Source: Bemisia tabaci
Taxonomy: Eukaryota; Arthropoda; Insecta; Hemiptera; Aleyrodidae
NCBI RefSeq assembly: GCF_918797505.1
Contig: NC_092796.1
Location: forward strand, 58,000,851-58,064,850
DNA length: 64,000 bases
Direction: 5' to 3'
Each line of letters begins with the position of its first letter. The stretch's first letter is position 1. Positions 44,600 to 54,432 of the stretch are shown one piece after another. The position numbers and the translations under genes were made by a program. Under the pieces are notes generated by a model, which was not told where the DNA came from, searched no databases, and saw only the letters and a program-made list of their open reading frames with translations.

Positions 44600-44660
44600 C
44601 GCGTGCAATACACCGGAAGCCACCGTTTAAATCCCGTTATCGTCACTTGTTTCGATTTAA
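44600..44660 (+). repeat. tRNA-derived (SINE-like) remnant
   Basis: CGTAGCTAGAGCGCGTGCAA resembles a tRNA D-arm/A-box and, about 35 bases on, CCGTTTAAATCCC resembles a T-arm/B-box (GTTCAAATCC with one change). Flanks show no acceptor stem, so it is not a working tRNA gene. A tRNA-derived SINE head or tRNA relic is likely. Confidence 0.35.
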
Positions 44661-44825
44661 GTTTGATTTTCAATAGTTCACTCTGATCTTATCTTGTATA
44701 CGGGCGATAAGTGGGTGAAATTCAGGGCGCACGTCCTGATTATGCTCCCTTAATGTGGCAGCTTTAAGCAGTGTCATTAAATTATCAAAATCAATTATAA
44801 TACGACCTTCAACTTGAAAACTCAC

Positions 44826-44958
44826 CTATTTTAATCAACGGCCAGAGTAGGTCAATATGCTCCGACAAGAAATCGCATGACCAGTTTATGGTTTGCAAAA
44901 TACCTTTTTTGGAGTCAGGAAGATTGGAGATCCCTTCGTCGTAAACCAAAATTGACAT
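44826..44958 (-). CDS. Unknown two-exon gene, exon 1 with start codon
   Basis: ATG at 44958 (context AAAAAATGTC) starts 44 codons, MSILVYDEGISNLPDSKKGI at first and ending LLWPLIKI, plus one base before the strong donor ATAG|GTGAGT. Acidic and hydrophobic residues alternate and there is no signal peptide, so a cytoplasmic product is likely. It pairs in phase with the exon at 43627-44084. No family is recognised. Confidence 0.5.
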
Positions 44959-45201
44959 TTTTTAAGACTTGGAGGGTTTAAATTCATGCGATTAGCCCTT
45001 GCTTCAATCTTGCGTCAGTCCGATTAGTTTTTTGCCAGGTAATCAGGATTTAGAGTCTCGTTAAATCTTGATCAATATTCATCAGTTGTAGTGTTGTTAA
45101 ATTTTCCTTAATCTAGTTTTGGTACATCCAAAATTGTGTAAAAATATCTAGCGGCAGGAGAGAGTCGTAAATTGAACAATTATTGAAAGAAATATCCTTA
45201 A

Positions 45202-45465
45202 TGTCGATACCCAAAGTGCGAAGCCATGTATCTTCATTGCTGTATTTCAAATTCCACCCCAGTTTTACTTTTTCAAAATGAAAAGACGCAACTTTATAGC
45301 TTGGAATAAATACATAAAATTCTGCTATTAGAGATGAATATTCAAGGATGGGTTTAGAAAAATTACTTTGACTATAGTTTTCCGAGGAAAAATTATAGTA
45401 TGACAGAAAGTGTGCAACGTTGCAAACACAGATACGTGGTTTCGCAATTTGGCCATCGATAATCC
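45202..45465. repeat. ACGTATCTC-family element, diverged subfamily
   Basis: GTCGATACCCAAAGTGCGAA then GCCATGTATCTTC opens it and CAGATACGTGGTTTCGCAAT then TTGGCCATCGAT closes it. The minus-strand frame at 45113-45493 is largely this repeat. Confidence 0.7.
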
Positions 45466-45664
45466 TCAACTGTCCCTTTATTTCTAACCACACAATCTTG
45501 CGTTATCAGGAAGCAATGTTGCTTCAACCTCATCAAACATGTCTAAATCTAGCTCAGTACCCTCAGGTGCCGCACAGTGGATCCAGTCAATCAGAGAGGT
45601 TGGACATGAAATTTTTGACAAAAATTGCAAATTTTGTTATATATATCGTCATATTTTCAATTTT

Positions 45665-45805
45665 AAGGAGTGCTTCAAGAAGAAAATTTCACGAGAAAAC
45701 CAATGGAAACACCTTTAAAACATCAATGTTTTGTATGAACGGAGTTATGAGCTTTTAAATTTTCAAAATTTCGTCCGACCTCTCCTGTTGACTCGATCCA
45801 CCTTG
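45665..45805. repeat. Dispersed repeat matching 1-140
   Basis: AACGGAGTTATGAGC, CGTCCGACCTCTCC and TTGACTCGATCCAC are shared with the left edge of the window in the same order and spacing. Confidence 0.7.
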
Positions 45806-46225
45806 TGCCATATTTTCCTTTTTTAGGGGCCAAAGCTTTGGAAATTCTCCTCCCTAAATAATTTTAGAGGCCGGGAAATCGGCATTTCAACCTCTGTTTG
45901 CATTTTTCAGTCACTTTTTTCTGTGTGTTTATAGAGCGTATAACCGGATTTCTTGGGCTATTGTCACAAGACGCGCTGCCGCCAAGTTGCATTGAATATC
46001 TTTCAGTCTCTTCTAATTTTAATGTCGGGAATACTTTTTACGGGACTACCATGAAACACTGGACTGCGGCGCAGGTGGCGACACGAGCATCCATGGTGTC
46101 GGAACGTGGCTCCCAGAGGAACGTGAGGCGTCTTCATCCAACTTCTTATAAAGAGTCACTGATTTTCTTCCAAGGCCTCACGTGTCTTTCTATCGCACTG
46201 CTGTCATTGTCGGGCCCGTCGCGGG

Positions 46226-46720
46226 GGGCACAACGAAAACACATTTGGGGGTACCAACTTTGGGGCGCCAATATTCCTAGCAACATCAAAACGGATTATC
46301 GACGGTGAAACTACCAAACCACGTATCTCGTTTGCGGTGTTTAAAAATCTACGCTCACATTTTTTTTTTTTTTTTTGAAGTAGACCAAATCAATATCATT
46401 CCTTGAAATTTTCACAGAATTTTCTCCGCACGAAGAGGAAAAATCACAGGCATTTTCAAGACTGGACGTTCAGTAGTTTTTCGTTTAAAAAACAAAGTAT
46501 GACAGGAAGTCTGCGACGTCGCAAACCGAGATACGTGGTTTGGTAGTTTCACCGTCGTTATATGTTGCAATGAGGAACTACTATTTTTGGCTCATTTTGG
46601 AAAAATTGTATCTGTCATAAGTTTCTCTTTGCAGATAGGCGCTTTTATGGAAAGGTCTGCAAAATTAGCTCCTTGTTGCGAAGTGTGGTCCAGATGTCCT
46701 CCAAAGTACACTTTTTATTG
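46226..46720 (+). repeat. Duplicated segment, copy 1 (with an insertion)
   Basis: Outside the insertion at 46300-46557 this segment matches 47057-47289: GGGCACAACGAAAACACATT, CAACTTTGGGGCGCCAA, AAAACGGATTAT, GCTCCTTGTTGCGAAGTGT, ending ACTTTTTATTG. Copy 2 lacks the insertion. Confidence 0.9.
46300..46557. mobile_element. 250-bp CGACGGTG-family element, copy 3
   Basis: It runs from CGACGGTGAAACTACCAAAC to GTTTGGTAGTTTCACCGTCG and is flanked by TTAT on both sides (46296-46299, 46558-46561). The second copy of the host segment (47127-47137) has a single TTAT at this place. The interior includes a T tract and GACTTCCTGTC-type words. Confidence 0.92.
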
Positions 46721-47056
46721 CAGAGACAAGAGACCCTCCACTGGCCTCCTAGCGACAGGTGGAAACTTTTACTTTCGGGGTTTCAACAATTCCTTATAGA
46801 CAATTATTAGAGAGCAACAGTCATCACCCTAGTTTCGGCTGTTGACTTACCTACATGGTCGATGATGAGCTTCGGATGACGTCATGAGCCAAACAACTTT
46901 CCCAAACGTCGGCCATTTTCGGCTTGTTTGCAAAACGAAACTGCCAACACGTTGTTGAACATCAACCATGTAGGTAAGTCAACAGTAGAATGCTGAAGTC
47001 CCGAAAGTAAAAGCTTCCACCATGGCCAAGATACTAGTGGAGGGTCTCTTGTCTCT
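46721..47056. repeat. Inverted repeat between the two duplicated segments
   Basis: GAGACAAGAGACCCTCCACT at 46723 is inverted at about 47034-47056. GTTGACTTACCTACATGG (46841-46858) is inverted as CCATGTAGGTAAGTCAAC (46967-46984). The middle 46865-46960 is unique. Confidence 0.8.
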
Positions 47057-47289
47057 GGGCACAACGAAAACACATTTGGGGGCACCAACTTTGGGGCGCC
47101 AAAATTCCTAAAAATATCAAAACGGATTATATTTTGCAATGAGGAACCACTATTTTTGGCTCGTTTTGGAAACATTGTATCTGTCAAAAGTTTCTCTTTG
47201 CAGATAGGCACTTTTATGGAAAGGTCTGAAAAATTAGCTCCTTGTTGCGAAGTGTAGTCCAGATGTCCTCCAAAGTACACTTTTTATTG
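47057..47289 (+). repeat. Duplicated segment, copy 2 (empty site)
   Basis: Direct repeat of 46226-46720 without the 258-bp insertion, showing the unoccupied target GGATTATATTTTGC. Confidence 0.9.
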
Positions 47290-47313
47290 TCACGTCACGA
47301 GGATGGAGGTTAT

Positions 47314-47566
47314 CGACGGTGAAACTACCAAACCACGTATCTCGGTTTGCGACGTCGCAGACTTCCTGTCATACTTTATTTTTTAAATGAAAAACTACTT
47401 AACGTCTAGTCTTGAAAATTTCTGTGATTTTTCCTCTTCGTGCGGAGAAAATTCTGTGAAAATTTCAAGGAATGATATTGTTTTGGTCTACTTCAAAAAA
47501 ATAAAATGTGAGCGTAGATTTTTAAACACCGCAAACGAGATACGTGGTTTGGTAGTTTCACCGTCG
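47314..47566. mobile_element. 250-bp CGACGGTG-family element, copy 4
   Basis: The ends match copy 3, again with TTAT at both flanks (47310-47313, 47567-47570). It is inserted in the opposite orientation to copy 3 and nearly identical in text to copy 5 at 52166. Confidence 0.92.
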
Positions 47567-48553
47567 TTATGGGGAATCAGTCGGCCAGAGGTATACCTAA
47601 AGCCCTCTAAAACACTAATTATGAAATACATAATCGGTAACTTGAATGCAGAGTAGAAAGGTATGACAATTCGATGACTTCAACTTGAACACTAATATAG
47701 GCGGGTTCCGGTTTGGTTTGAAATTTTTGGGCGTGTTTTGTCCAAAAGCGTTCGTACTCCTCTCTCCTCTTCGCTCTGATACCAATGACTTAATTTTGAA
47801 TGATTGTTCGCTTAAGTTCCCGCAAAACTTTCGCTCATCAACATATCAAGATGCACGCCATTACACTGTGCAATGTGCAAGCACACTTAAACGCGCGAAT
47901 CTTGAAATATATATTCGGTGACTTAAACGCAGGGTAGAAAAGTATGACAATTCGACGGCTTCATAGGATTCCGGTTTAGATGGACATTTTTCGGCGTGAT
48001 TTGTCCAACAATGTTCATATAGCAATCTTCTTTCAACTGGTTGCGTACTGCCGATGGAAGATTGGTCCTTTCAAGTTCCTCTACAAATGATCAAAGTTGG
48101 TGAATTCGGCGGTTGGGAGGAGGTGACTGCTCAAGGAATTTTCTTCCCTGGTTTTTATCATGATTTTGTAAGATAAGTCTGGAGCGTTTTATAAACCTGG
48201 TCAAAAGAGGATGGAGAAGACACTCACTTGTTTACAAGGGGGCAAATTTGCCGTTTGAGTGGTGATAATTTAACCTTTTGACGGACTAGATCATTGTTAC
48301 TGTAATATCCTCTGAAATCGACTGCTGACGTAGTGTTAGAATTAAATAATCACGAAACATACTTCATCATCAAGAGACCATACTCTCTAAATACATCAAA
48401 AACTTCTAAAACAACCTTGGAAATTAAGAATGAGCGAATGTTGTTTTTGTTTATATAAACTTAGTCCATTCAAGCATCCTGCTCGAGAAAAACCAAAATG
48501 AACATATATGTCAAATTGGTCATGGAAAACAAGTATATCATTTCGCGTATAGA

Positions 48554-48845
48554 TCAAGAGATAAGCCACATAAAATGTTTTTCCTTCCTCCGATACTTAG
48601 TAGCTATCAACTCTTTAGGACTAATACAGCTCAATTCGAATATTATCGTAGGCATACTAAAATTAGTGCAGCAGCGTAGCGCGATAGGGCAAACGCCTTC
48701 AATTTTATCGATAGGCCACACGGGCAACCGTTGAACACGAATAGTTGTATCCAGACGCTGCGTTGACATCAACGTTGCTGCTAATAGGGATTCTAATTCA
48801 GCGTGTCTTATCCATTTTCGTTCAACACTTTCAAGTTTGCGAGGA
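48554..48845 (-). CDS. Orphan minus-strand exon, unrecognised
   Basis: A CTGTGTATTACAG acceptor precedes the frame, whose first base completes a split codon. It then reads PRKLESVERKWIRHAELESL and about 75 more residues to a stop (KEKHFMWLIS). The composition is ordinary and protein-like, with adjacent cysteines (ALRCCTN). It is not part of any repeat that I can see. No start exon was found. It shares acceptor style and phase with the exons at 50437 and 57350, but their sequences do not align by eye. Confidence 0.3.
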
Positions 48846-49139
48846 CTGTAATACACAGATTAAACGAGAATATTTGAAAATTTCAAGAAAAAATCATTAC
48901 TATAAGCTCTGCGCCCCTCCTTAATATTCATCAATTGTCACAATTCGCTCTACTGTTCTACACGGCCGATTTTCATGATTTTCACAGCTACCGATAGGTG
49001 GTTGGTTTTAGATGAGCCTGCGCTATATTTACTTATAAATTAAGATTCAAGGTCCGTGAAAATGGCTTCAGAGAACGCAAAGCGTCCCTTGGGGGTTGAG
49101 CTGCGTAGCGACGAAGGGGTGCACTTTCTAGTATTCATA

Positions 49140-49230
49140 ACTTTCCTTAGAAATGTACATTTAAGCGAAGGAAATGAGACAACATTCGAATGTTCAAAGA
49201 GCGTTGTTCCTCGGCACGGTGGCCAAGACC
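49140..49230. repeat. Fragment of the ACGCCGTATGAACC family
   Basis: AACATTCGAATGTTCAAAGA then GCGTTGTTCCTCGGCACGGT resembles the right arm of the element at 53589 and its relatives. Confidence 0.4.
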
Positions 49231-49567
49231 ATGAGCTCTCGCCGTGGGGCCCGCGCTCAGGCGCGCAAATTACTCTGTCACCGACTGTAAACAAACATAG
49301 GACGGAAATACCGTTGTGCAGTCAATTGCGCACCTAACCTCAAACAGTTATCCTCTAAAATATTTTTAATCACAGGAAAAACGACGCGACGGCTCGGACC
49401 ACGAATATTAAACCTGGAACTATACCGAATCGCGCCCTCTTTGCGCTCGCCTCATATTTGCCAAACTGAACAGGGGAAAATCTATAGCTGTGCCCTCTTC
49501 ACTTCAATATTTTTTTTTGTAGAGAGGATATGTTTGTTCTCTTTATTACCTTACTGCACTCTGATAA

Positions 49568-49700
49568 TTGGACTCCAATCTGAAATTAGGAACTACAATT
49601 TCTGGCTGAGATTAGGAACAACGTATGCACCATTCGTTTCCTTATGCATCCGAGAGTTTCTATGGATGAGTCAGAAATTGTAGTTTCTGACTGCAAAATG
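49568..49700. mobile_element. Palindromic MITE, AACTACAATTTCTGGCT family
   Basis: GGAACTACAATTTCTGGCTG on the left faces GAGTCAGAAATTGTAGTTTC on the right. The outer TTGGACTCCA and TGAAGTCAAAT ends are diverged. Confidence 0.75.
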
Positions 49701-50436
49701 AAGTCAAATATTAGAGCGAGTTAATCAAAAGCGCTTTAAGTCGGTTCGAATTGGAACCCAGAAAAAGTCAGGGTTTGAAGTTTTATTTTTTCATAAGACC
49801 CAATATTAAGGACAAAATTTAACAACTAGTATTTTTAAGTTCAAAATAAAAACTCATTTGCTTTGACCAGAAATATCTCCGATTCACACATTGAACATAT
49901 AGATTGAGCTTGATCTTCGGCCTCGGATTTTAAACCGAACTTTTTTTTGGCATTTCAAAAGGTCGATATGACAATCAATATGATCAATGCTGATCAATAT
50001 GATCTAGTATCTTTAAAAACAGAGTTACCAGACAACTTCCCGGCATAAGAATATTTTAAATTGATTTATAAATGAATACAGGACAAGTTTGACTGTGTCA
50101 AAAGTATTTTCATCTCAGCTTCAATTCGTGAGTTAAGTATTAAACCTCCCTTGCCCACCCACGTTAAGGAATTAAGAAGGAACGCCGTATTCGGCTCACT
50201 ACGACACGACGGATTTGAGTGTCTAGAATGTGGATCAGTCTCAAATTTGCCACCAACCGATCGGGTGGGTAGGACTCGTGTGTTTGTCGGATAGTATGCA
50301 TTACTTTGTGGTTAGAGTTCTAAAATTCATCAGTGTTTTAGTGGTTACAGTGCGTTTGACAGTGCTTTCGGTTGAAAAGTTTCCACAAAAGCCCGCTGGA
50401 AGTGATAATTTGCTTCTGATCAGACTAAGTAGAACC

Positions 50437-50659
50437 TTAAAAGTACTGCGTCGGAATACATAATTTTTTTCCAATTTTATCAATGAAAATTAAGAATTCA
50501 ATGTCTCGTAAAGTACTACGAAAATATGAATCTCTCTTTGAATCAGTATCCCATGCAATCGTGGTTATGATTGAATTTTTTCCCTCCCTCACCCATCTTA
50601 AAATTTTTGCAGAGTCTGGATGCCTTTTGATCATCATAGATAAACTTCCTATAAGGACT
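50437..50659 (-). CDS. Orphan minus-strand exon, unrecognised
   Basis: The acceptor is ATCACATTATTTCTTACAG. After one base of a split codon the frame reads VLIGSLSMMIKRHPDSAKIL, then RWVREGKNSIITTIAWD, and stops at 50437. A GTGAGG inside (after ILRW) could be a donor. No domain is recognised and no partner exon was found. Composition is protein-like and outside known repeats here. Confidence 0.3.
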
Positions 50660-51249
50660 CTGTAAGAAATAATGTGATAGGTACAAATTGGCAAAATTTT
50701 ACCAAAAAATGACATGTAGGATTTGTCTCTGACGATTTGATCCCTGGGAAAGTCGAGGTTTCTTGTTTTTGTATTACAGAGATCATTTTAGCTTTTAGTG
50801 GTGTTCAAGATAAGAGATGGAATTCCAGTACTTTGTAACGCAAATAGTGAGGAGAGGGTTTGAGTCCATGGTGACTATGCCCCCCAGAGAGGCACAAAAC
50901 TAGTCTGAATGTTGATAATGTGCAACAGAATTTTATCATTCCAGGATGGGCATACAGCTTTTAAAACCCATTTAGTCTAAAAGTAAATGACAATTTTGGG
51001 AAATCCTGCTGATGAGAATTTGTTAGAAACTGTGAGCTACATGTGAATTACGTTTGCGTTACACATTGCACAGTGTAGGGGGTGGGGAAAGGTTACAAAA
51101 AGAGGTGAGTCAGTCCCATCATAACAAATAATTGAAAATTCCTAATTCCAATGGGGCTCACAAAAAACCCGCAACATGTTTTCCATGTTTTCATGATTCA
51201 TTTCTACATCCTTTTCATTCAATATGCTATCGTTTGAATTATTTCGTTG

Positions 51250-52029
51250 ATGAATAAGACCTCTAATCAAAATAATTTGCAATATGATGAAGCGGAAAAA
51301 AATTCTAAAATCTTTGGGCTATCGGGAAAAACACTGTTATTGGATCCATCTGTGCAACATCACTCACATTTCACACATGAGTCAAACGAATCGGGGCTCC
51401 AGTCGGGCGCTTCTGAGTTACTCCAAGAGACAGTTCCAAAACACGAAACCTCGGTAAAAATTAACATTTCTGCACCGAACTACACCTGTTGTTTACTAAA
51501 AAACTCTCGAAACCCGAGGAAGAACCATATTCAAGTGTCACCAAGTTCCTCTTCGGTCGAAAAGTCAAGGGAGCTTGAAATTTCGAAAAGTTTTGACTCG
51601 GCTGGAATGATAGAGTTTGAAACTACTGACTTACCCTCTCATGAACAACAATCGGTGGACAGTTCCGACCAGTTCCTTGAAGAACGCGCTCTCTCGGAAG
51701 GATTCGGTCCTGTCGACAGTGACTGGTCCTTGAAGGATGGGTCACTTGGGTGCGAAATGAACGAGTTATCTCAGAGATACCCGGCCCATTGGGTGCTGAT
51801 CGACTCTTTGTTGGTGGCTCTGATCCTGTGCTGGGTGAACGAGTCTTTTCAGGAGGACCTGGACTTTCGGCCAACGAGCGAATCTTCTTCCCGGGGACTT
51901 TGAAAACGTCGTTGAGTCGAGTTGTGACCCGAGGTCGTGACCCGGTCACGCCTCCGTCATACGTCTCGCAGACCCGGGAACAGGTGCTGGGCAATAGATT
52001 TGGCGGATCGGTCTCGGTGGAAGTGAGCG
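51250..52029 (+). pseudogene. Repeat-bearing coding exon with internal frame change
   Basis: ATG at 51250 opens 218 codons (longest frame in the window), Ser/Glu-rich and polar, to TGA at 51901-51903. From about 51682 the DNA is an array of 36-39 base units. In the first frame they read ERALSEGFGPVDS and DWSLKDGSLG. After about 51750 the same unit pattern continues only in another frame (ERVISEIPGPLGA, DRLFVGGSDPVLG, ERVFSGGPGLSAN, ERIFFPGTLKTSL). That frame runs to a strong donor GCG|GTAAGT at 52029/52030. The exon therefore seems to have one frameshift near 51740-51760, so it is either a decayed gene or a base error. It leaves one base, matching the exon at 52802. No known domain is recognised. 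Confidence 0.5.
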
Positions 52030-52165
52030 GTAAGTAGCTGTTATAGAGTACTTTCTTTTGGAATATAGTTAGACATCTTTTGAAGAATTTCTTTCTTAAA
52101 CACGAATGAATACCACACTGGAAAAAAACTTTAAATGCTGAGCCCTGTGGAGCTATAGGTCATAT

Positions 52166-52418
52166 CTACGGTGAAACTACCAATCCACGTATCTCGGTTT
52201 GCGACGTCGCAGACTTCCTGTCATACTTTATTTTTTAAATGAAAAACTACTTAACGTCTAGTCTTGAAAATTTCTGTGATTTTTCCTCTTCGTGCGGAGA
52301 AAATTCTGTGAAAATTTCCAGGAATGATATTAATTTGGTCTACTTCAAAAAAATAAAATGTGAGCGTAGATTTTTAAACACCGCAAACGAGATACGTGGT
52401 TTGGTAGTTTCACCGTCG
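52166..52418. mobile_element. 250-bp CGACGGTG-family element, copy 5
   Basis: CTACGGTGAAACTACCAATC to GTTTGGTAGTTTCACCGTCG with ATAT on both sides (52162-52165, 52419-52422). It lies in the intron between the exons at 51250 and 52802. Confidence 0.92.
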
Positions 52419-52801
52419 ATATGTCATCATATGGATTTTGGGTGGAACAGGCCCTGCAGGCCAATTGCTGAAAACATTTTCGCTATTTCGGCAAGATGAG
52501 GCAAGACCTATAGACCTATTTGTACCACGTAATAAATCGATTTTCGATGTCTTGATACACTGACGTAAGTTCCAACAATCAGCCCGAAATCTAAGTGATG
52601 CCATTTGACCTATCTCCGTAGTCTTGCGGACTAAAACGTTTTTTCCTCGTAGGAAAATGAAAATATTTTAATTTTCATTGGACTCCAATGAATGGATTAC
52701 ATACAGATCTTTTCAGCAAAAAAATTCACCTGTGCTCTCAGCTCGCGTGTCGAAATTCCACGTCTAAAATTGACGCCGAAAATACTTCTTTCAACGGTCA
52801 G

Positions 52802-53109
52802 TAGTGCTGCCATTTATATCGAGTGCACCATTCCCGAGGAGTAAGAAAGAGAACCGTTGTGTGCACTTAAAATACCATAAAGAATGTCGTCCCATGCGTA
52901 TGACCAAGTCATTAGCCAATGTTATATTTCTGCCAATCTTATCGCATAAACCATCATCAAACACAATTCTGTCTCAACACAGTTGGGTTTCTCTGAGTCA
53001 AGCGAAGGAAAAAATCCGTTTGAGCATTCAAAGTGTTGCAAAATTTTCAATGATTAAATCGTCATTTCTGCAAAAAATCAATGATGCAATTTATCTTCAG
53101 AAACACTGA
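52802..53109 (+). CDS. Terminal exon, partner of 51250-52029
   Basis: The acceptor is TCTTTCAACGGTCAG at 52801. The exon starts with TA, which completes GTA with the G left at 52029. It then reads VLPFISSAPFPRSKKENRCV and about 80 more residues to TGA at 53107-53109 (INDAIYLQKH). It is basic and serine-rich without a recognised domain. The 772-base intron contains the MITE at 52166. Splice pairing is by phase only. Confidence 0.4.
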
Positions 53110-53334
53110 AATCTCGCTTTTTTTTCAGTGAATTCTCCACTGAATTGTGAGTAAAATTCTGGAAAAATTAAGTGAAAAATATTCATAAGTCATCTCGAAA
53201 ATTCGTTTTTTATTGGAAGGATTTTTGCACCCTTCGAAGGTTTATGCTGCTGTTCTCCTTTGCGAGGAATAGTGCCTACTGCCCCTAATTCCATCAAGGA
53301 ACGTCATTGTGGGGCTAATTGAATTCAATTGAAT

Positions 53335-53444
53335 CTATGGAAAATAATCTATCATTATGGTGTTTTTTGCGAACGCCGTAATAATCGATCTTTTTTCATA
53401 GGTTTGAATGGCAAATCAATCGATAAAAGCACGCCACGCCACTG
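53335..53444. mobile_element. hAT-type palindromic MITE, right part only
   Basis: TTTTGCGAACGCCGTAATAA, then CATAGGTTTGAATGGCAAAT, then CGCCACGCCACTG match the right half of the elements at 23564 and 62248. The left half is lost or very diverged. Confidence 0.75.
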
Positions 53445-53588
53445 CTTGGAATGGACCTATATTAATGGGGTCATAAAACCAAAAAAGAAAAATGTGTGCG
53501 TAAGTATGGTTCACGAGTAGAAGAGAGAGGTGGAAAACGGTTCCCCAGAGCGAGAGGATGTGAGGTATGCGGACGTGGACGTGGAATA

Positions 53589-53843
53589 CTGCCGTGCTAA
53601 GGAAAAGCGCCGTATGAACCTTCAGACGTTGCCAAATTTTCATTCACAAAATACAATATATCAGGAAAATTGTAAATATTTTTCCTTCAATTTTTCAGAG
53701 AATATCATTCGCAATCAGATCTAAATTTTCTGAAAATTTTACTAGAAAATATTCATAATTTTTGTTGGAAAGAAGTGTCATATTGGAGGAAATTGGACAA
53801 CCCTCGAATTTTCATACGGTGTTTTTCCTCAGCACGGCAGAAT
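53589..53843. mobile_element. Palindromic MITE, GTGCTAAGGAAAAGCGCCGT family, best copy
   Basis: CTGCCGTGCTAAGGAAAAGC then GCCGTATGAACCTTCAGACG on the left is mirrored on the right (CATACGGTGTTTTTCCTCAG then CACGGCAG). The middle is AT-rich. Confidence 0.85.
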
Positions 53844-53859
53844 AGAGGATCGGTAGGAG

Positions 53860-54060
53860 AGCACGGTTGCTGCGTCGCCGCGTCGGTCGCGTCGCGTCGA
53901 GTCGCGTCGTTATGCTAATAAGACGTGGACAAAGAACGCTGGAGCGTGGCTAATGAATCGCAGGATCGCAGAGGTGCCGCCGCCGCCGCCGCCCGCCGAC
54001 TCCTCTTTTTTCACTTTATTTATTATTTTATTTATTTATTTTCTTCTTTACGCGCTACGT
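53860..54060. other. CGTCGCGTC simple repeat and ATTT-rich tract
   Basis: GGTCGCGTCGCGTCGAGTCG near 53885 and CCGCCGCCGCCGCCGCCC near 53980 are short simple repeats. TTTATTTATTATTTTATTTA follows near 54015. Confidence 0.7.
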
Positions 54061-54126
54061 GGCTCGCTCGCAATTGCATTCGCCCAGCGACGCGATAGGT
54101 TGGTGCTCTGCTACCAACTCTAGGTC

Positions 54127-54432
54127 ATGAACGTCATCCAAGTTCCTTCATTCCATTCAAACCGAACAACGAAGACGCATGAAGTTTTGGGAAAGAACAT
54201 TGGCGACGGAAAACCAATTTGGTATAGCCATGTTCGGAGAATAGCAGAAGAGATAGGTTGCCGAAGGAGGTCCTTGATTGGGTTCTTCGTGGGAGAAGGT
54301 GCAGAGGGCGCGATGAGAGGTTGGAGGAACGGGATTGAGGCAGAAATGTCAAGGTGCTCGACTTCCGAAGGGTTGTGGTACGACGAGGGACAGTGGAGGT
54401 TAGGGGTCGCAGAGCGCCACAGAGTACTATGA
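54127..54432 (+). pseudogene. LINE (non-LTR) ORF2 C-terminal remnant
   Basis: The frame contains PIWYSHVRRIAEE, a GAMRGWRNGIEAEM segment and QWRLGVAERHRVL before TGA. This order (W-x-x-HV-x-R, then W-x-x-x-I/V, then a WR-rich end) is the familiar tail of LINE ORF2 proteins such as those of R1/Jockey/RTE-type elements. The usual arginine-rich GRRRRGRP segment is degraded. There is no reverse transcriptase upstream, so it is a 5'-truncated dead copy. The following 100 bases may be its 3' UTR. Confidence 0.55.

Noticed and set aside
45898..46308. 136-codon plus-strand frame after a TTTTTCAG acceptor-like word
   Set aside because: Its last third is the duplicated non-coding segment and the first part has no recognised domain; not enough to call an exon.
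46882..47280. 132-codon minus-strand frame similar to one at 46587-46799
   Set aside because: The similarity comes from the duplicated non-coding segment, which also contains MITE insertions.
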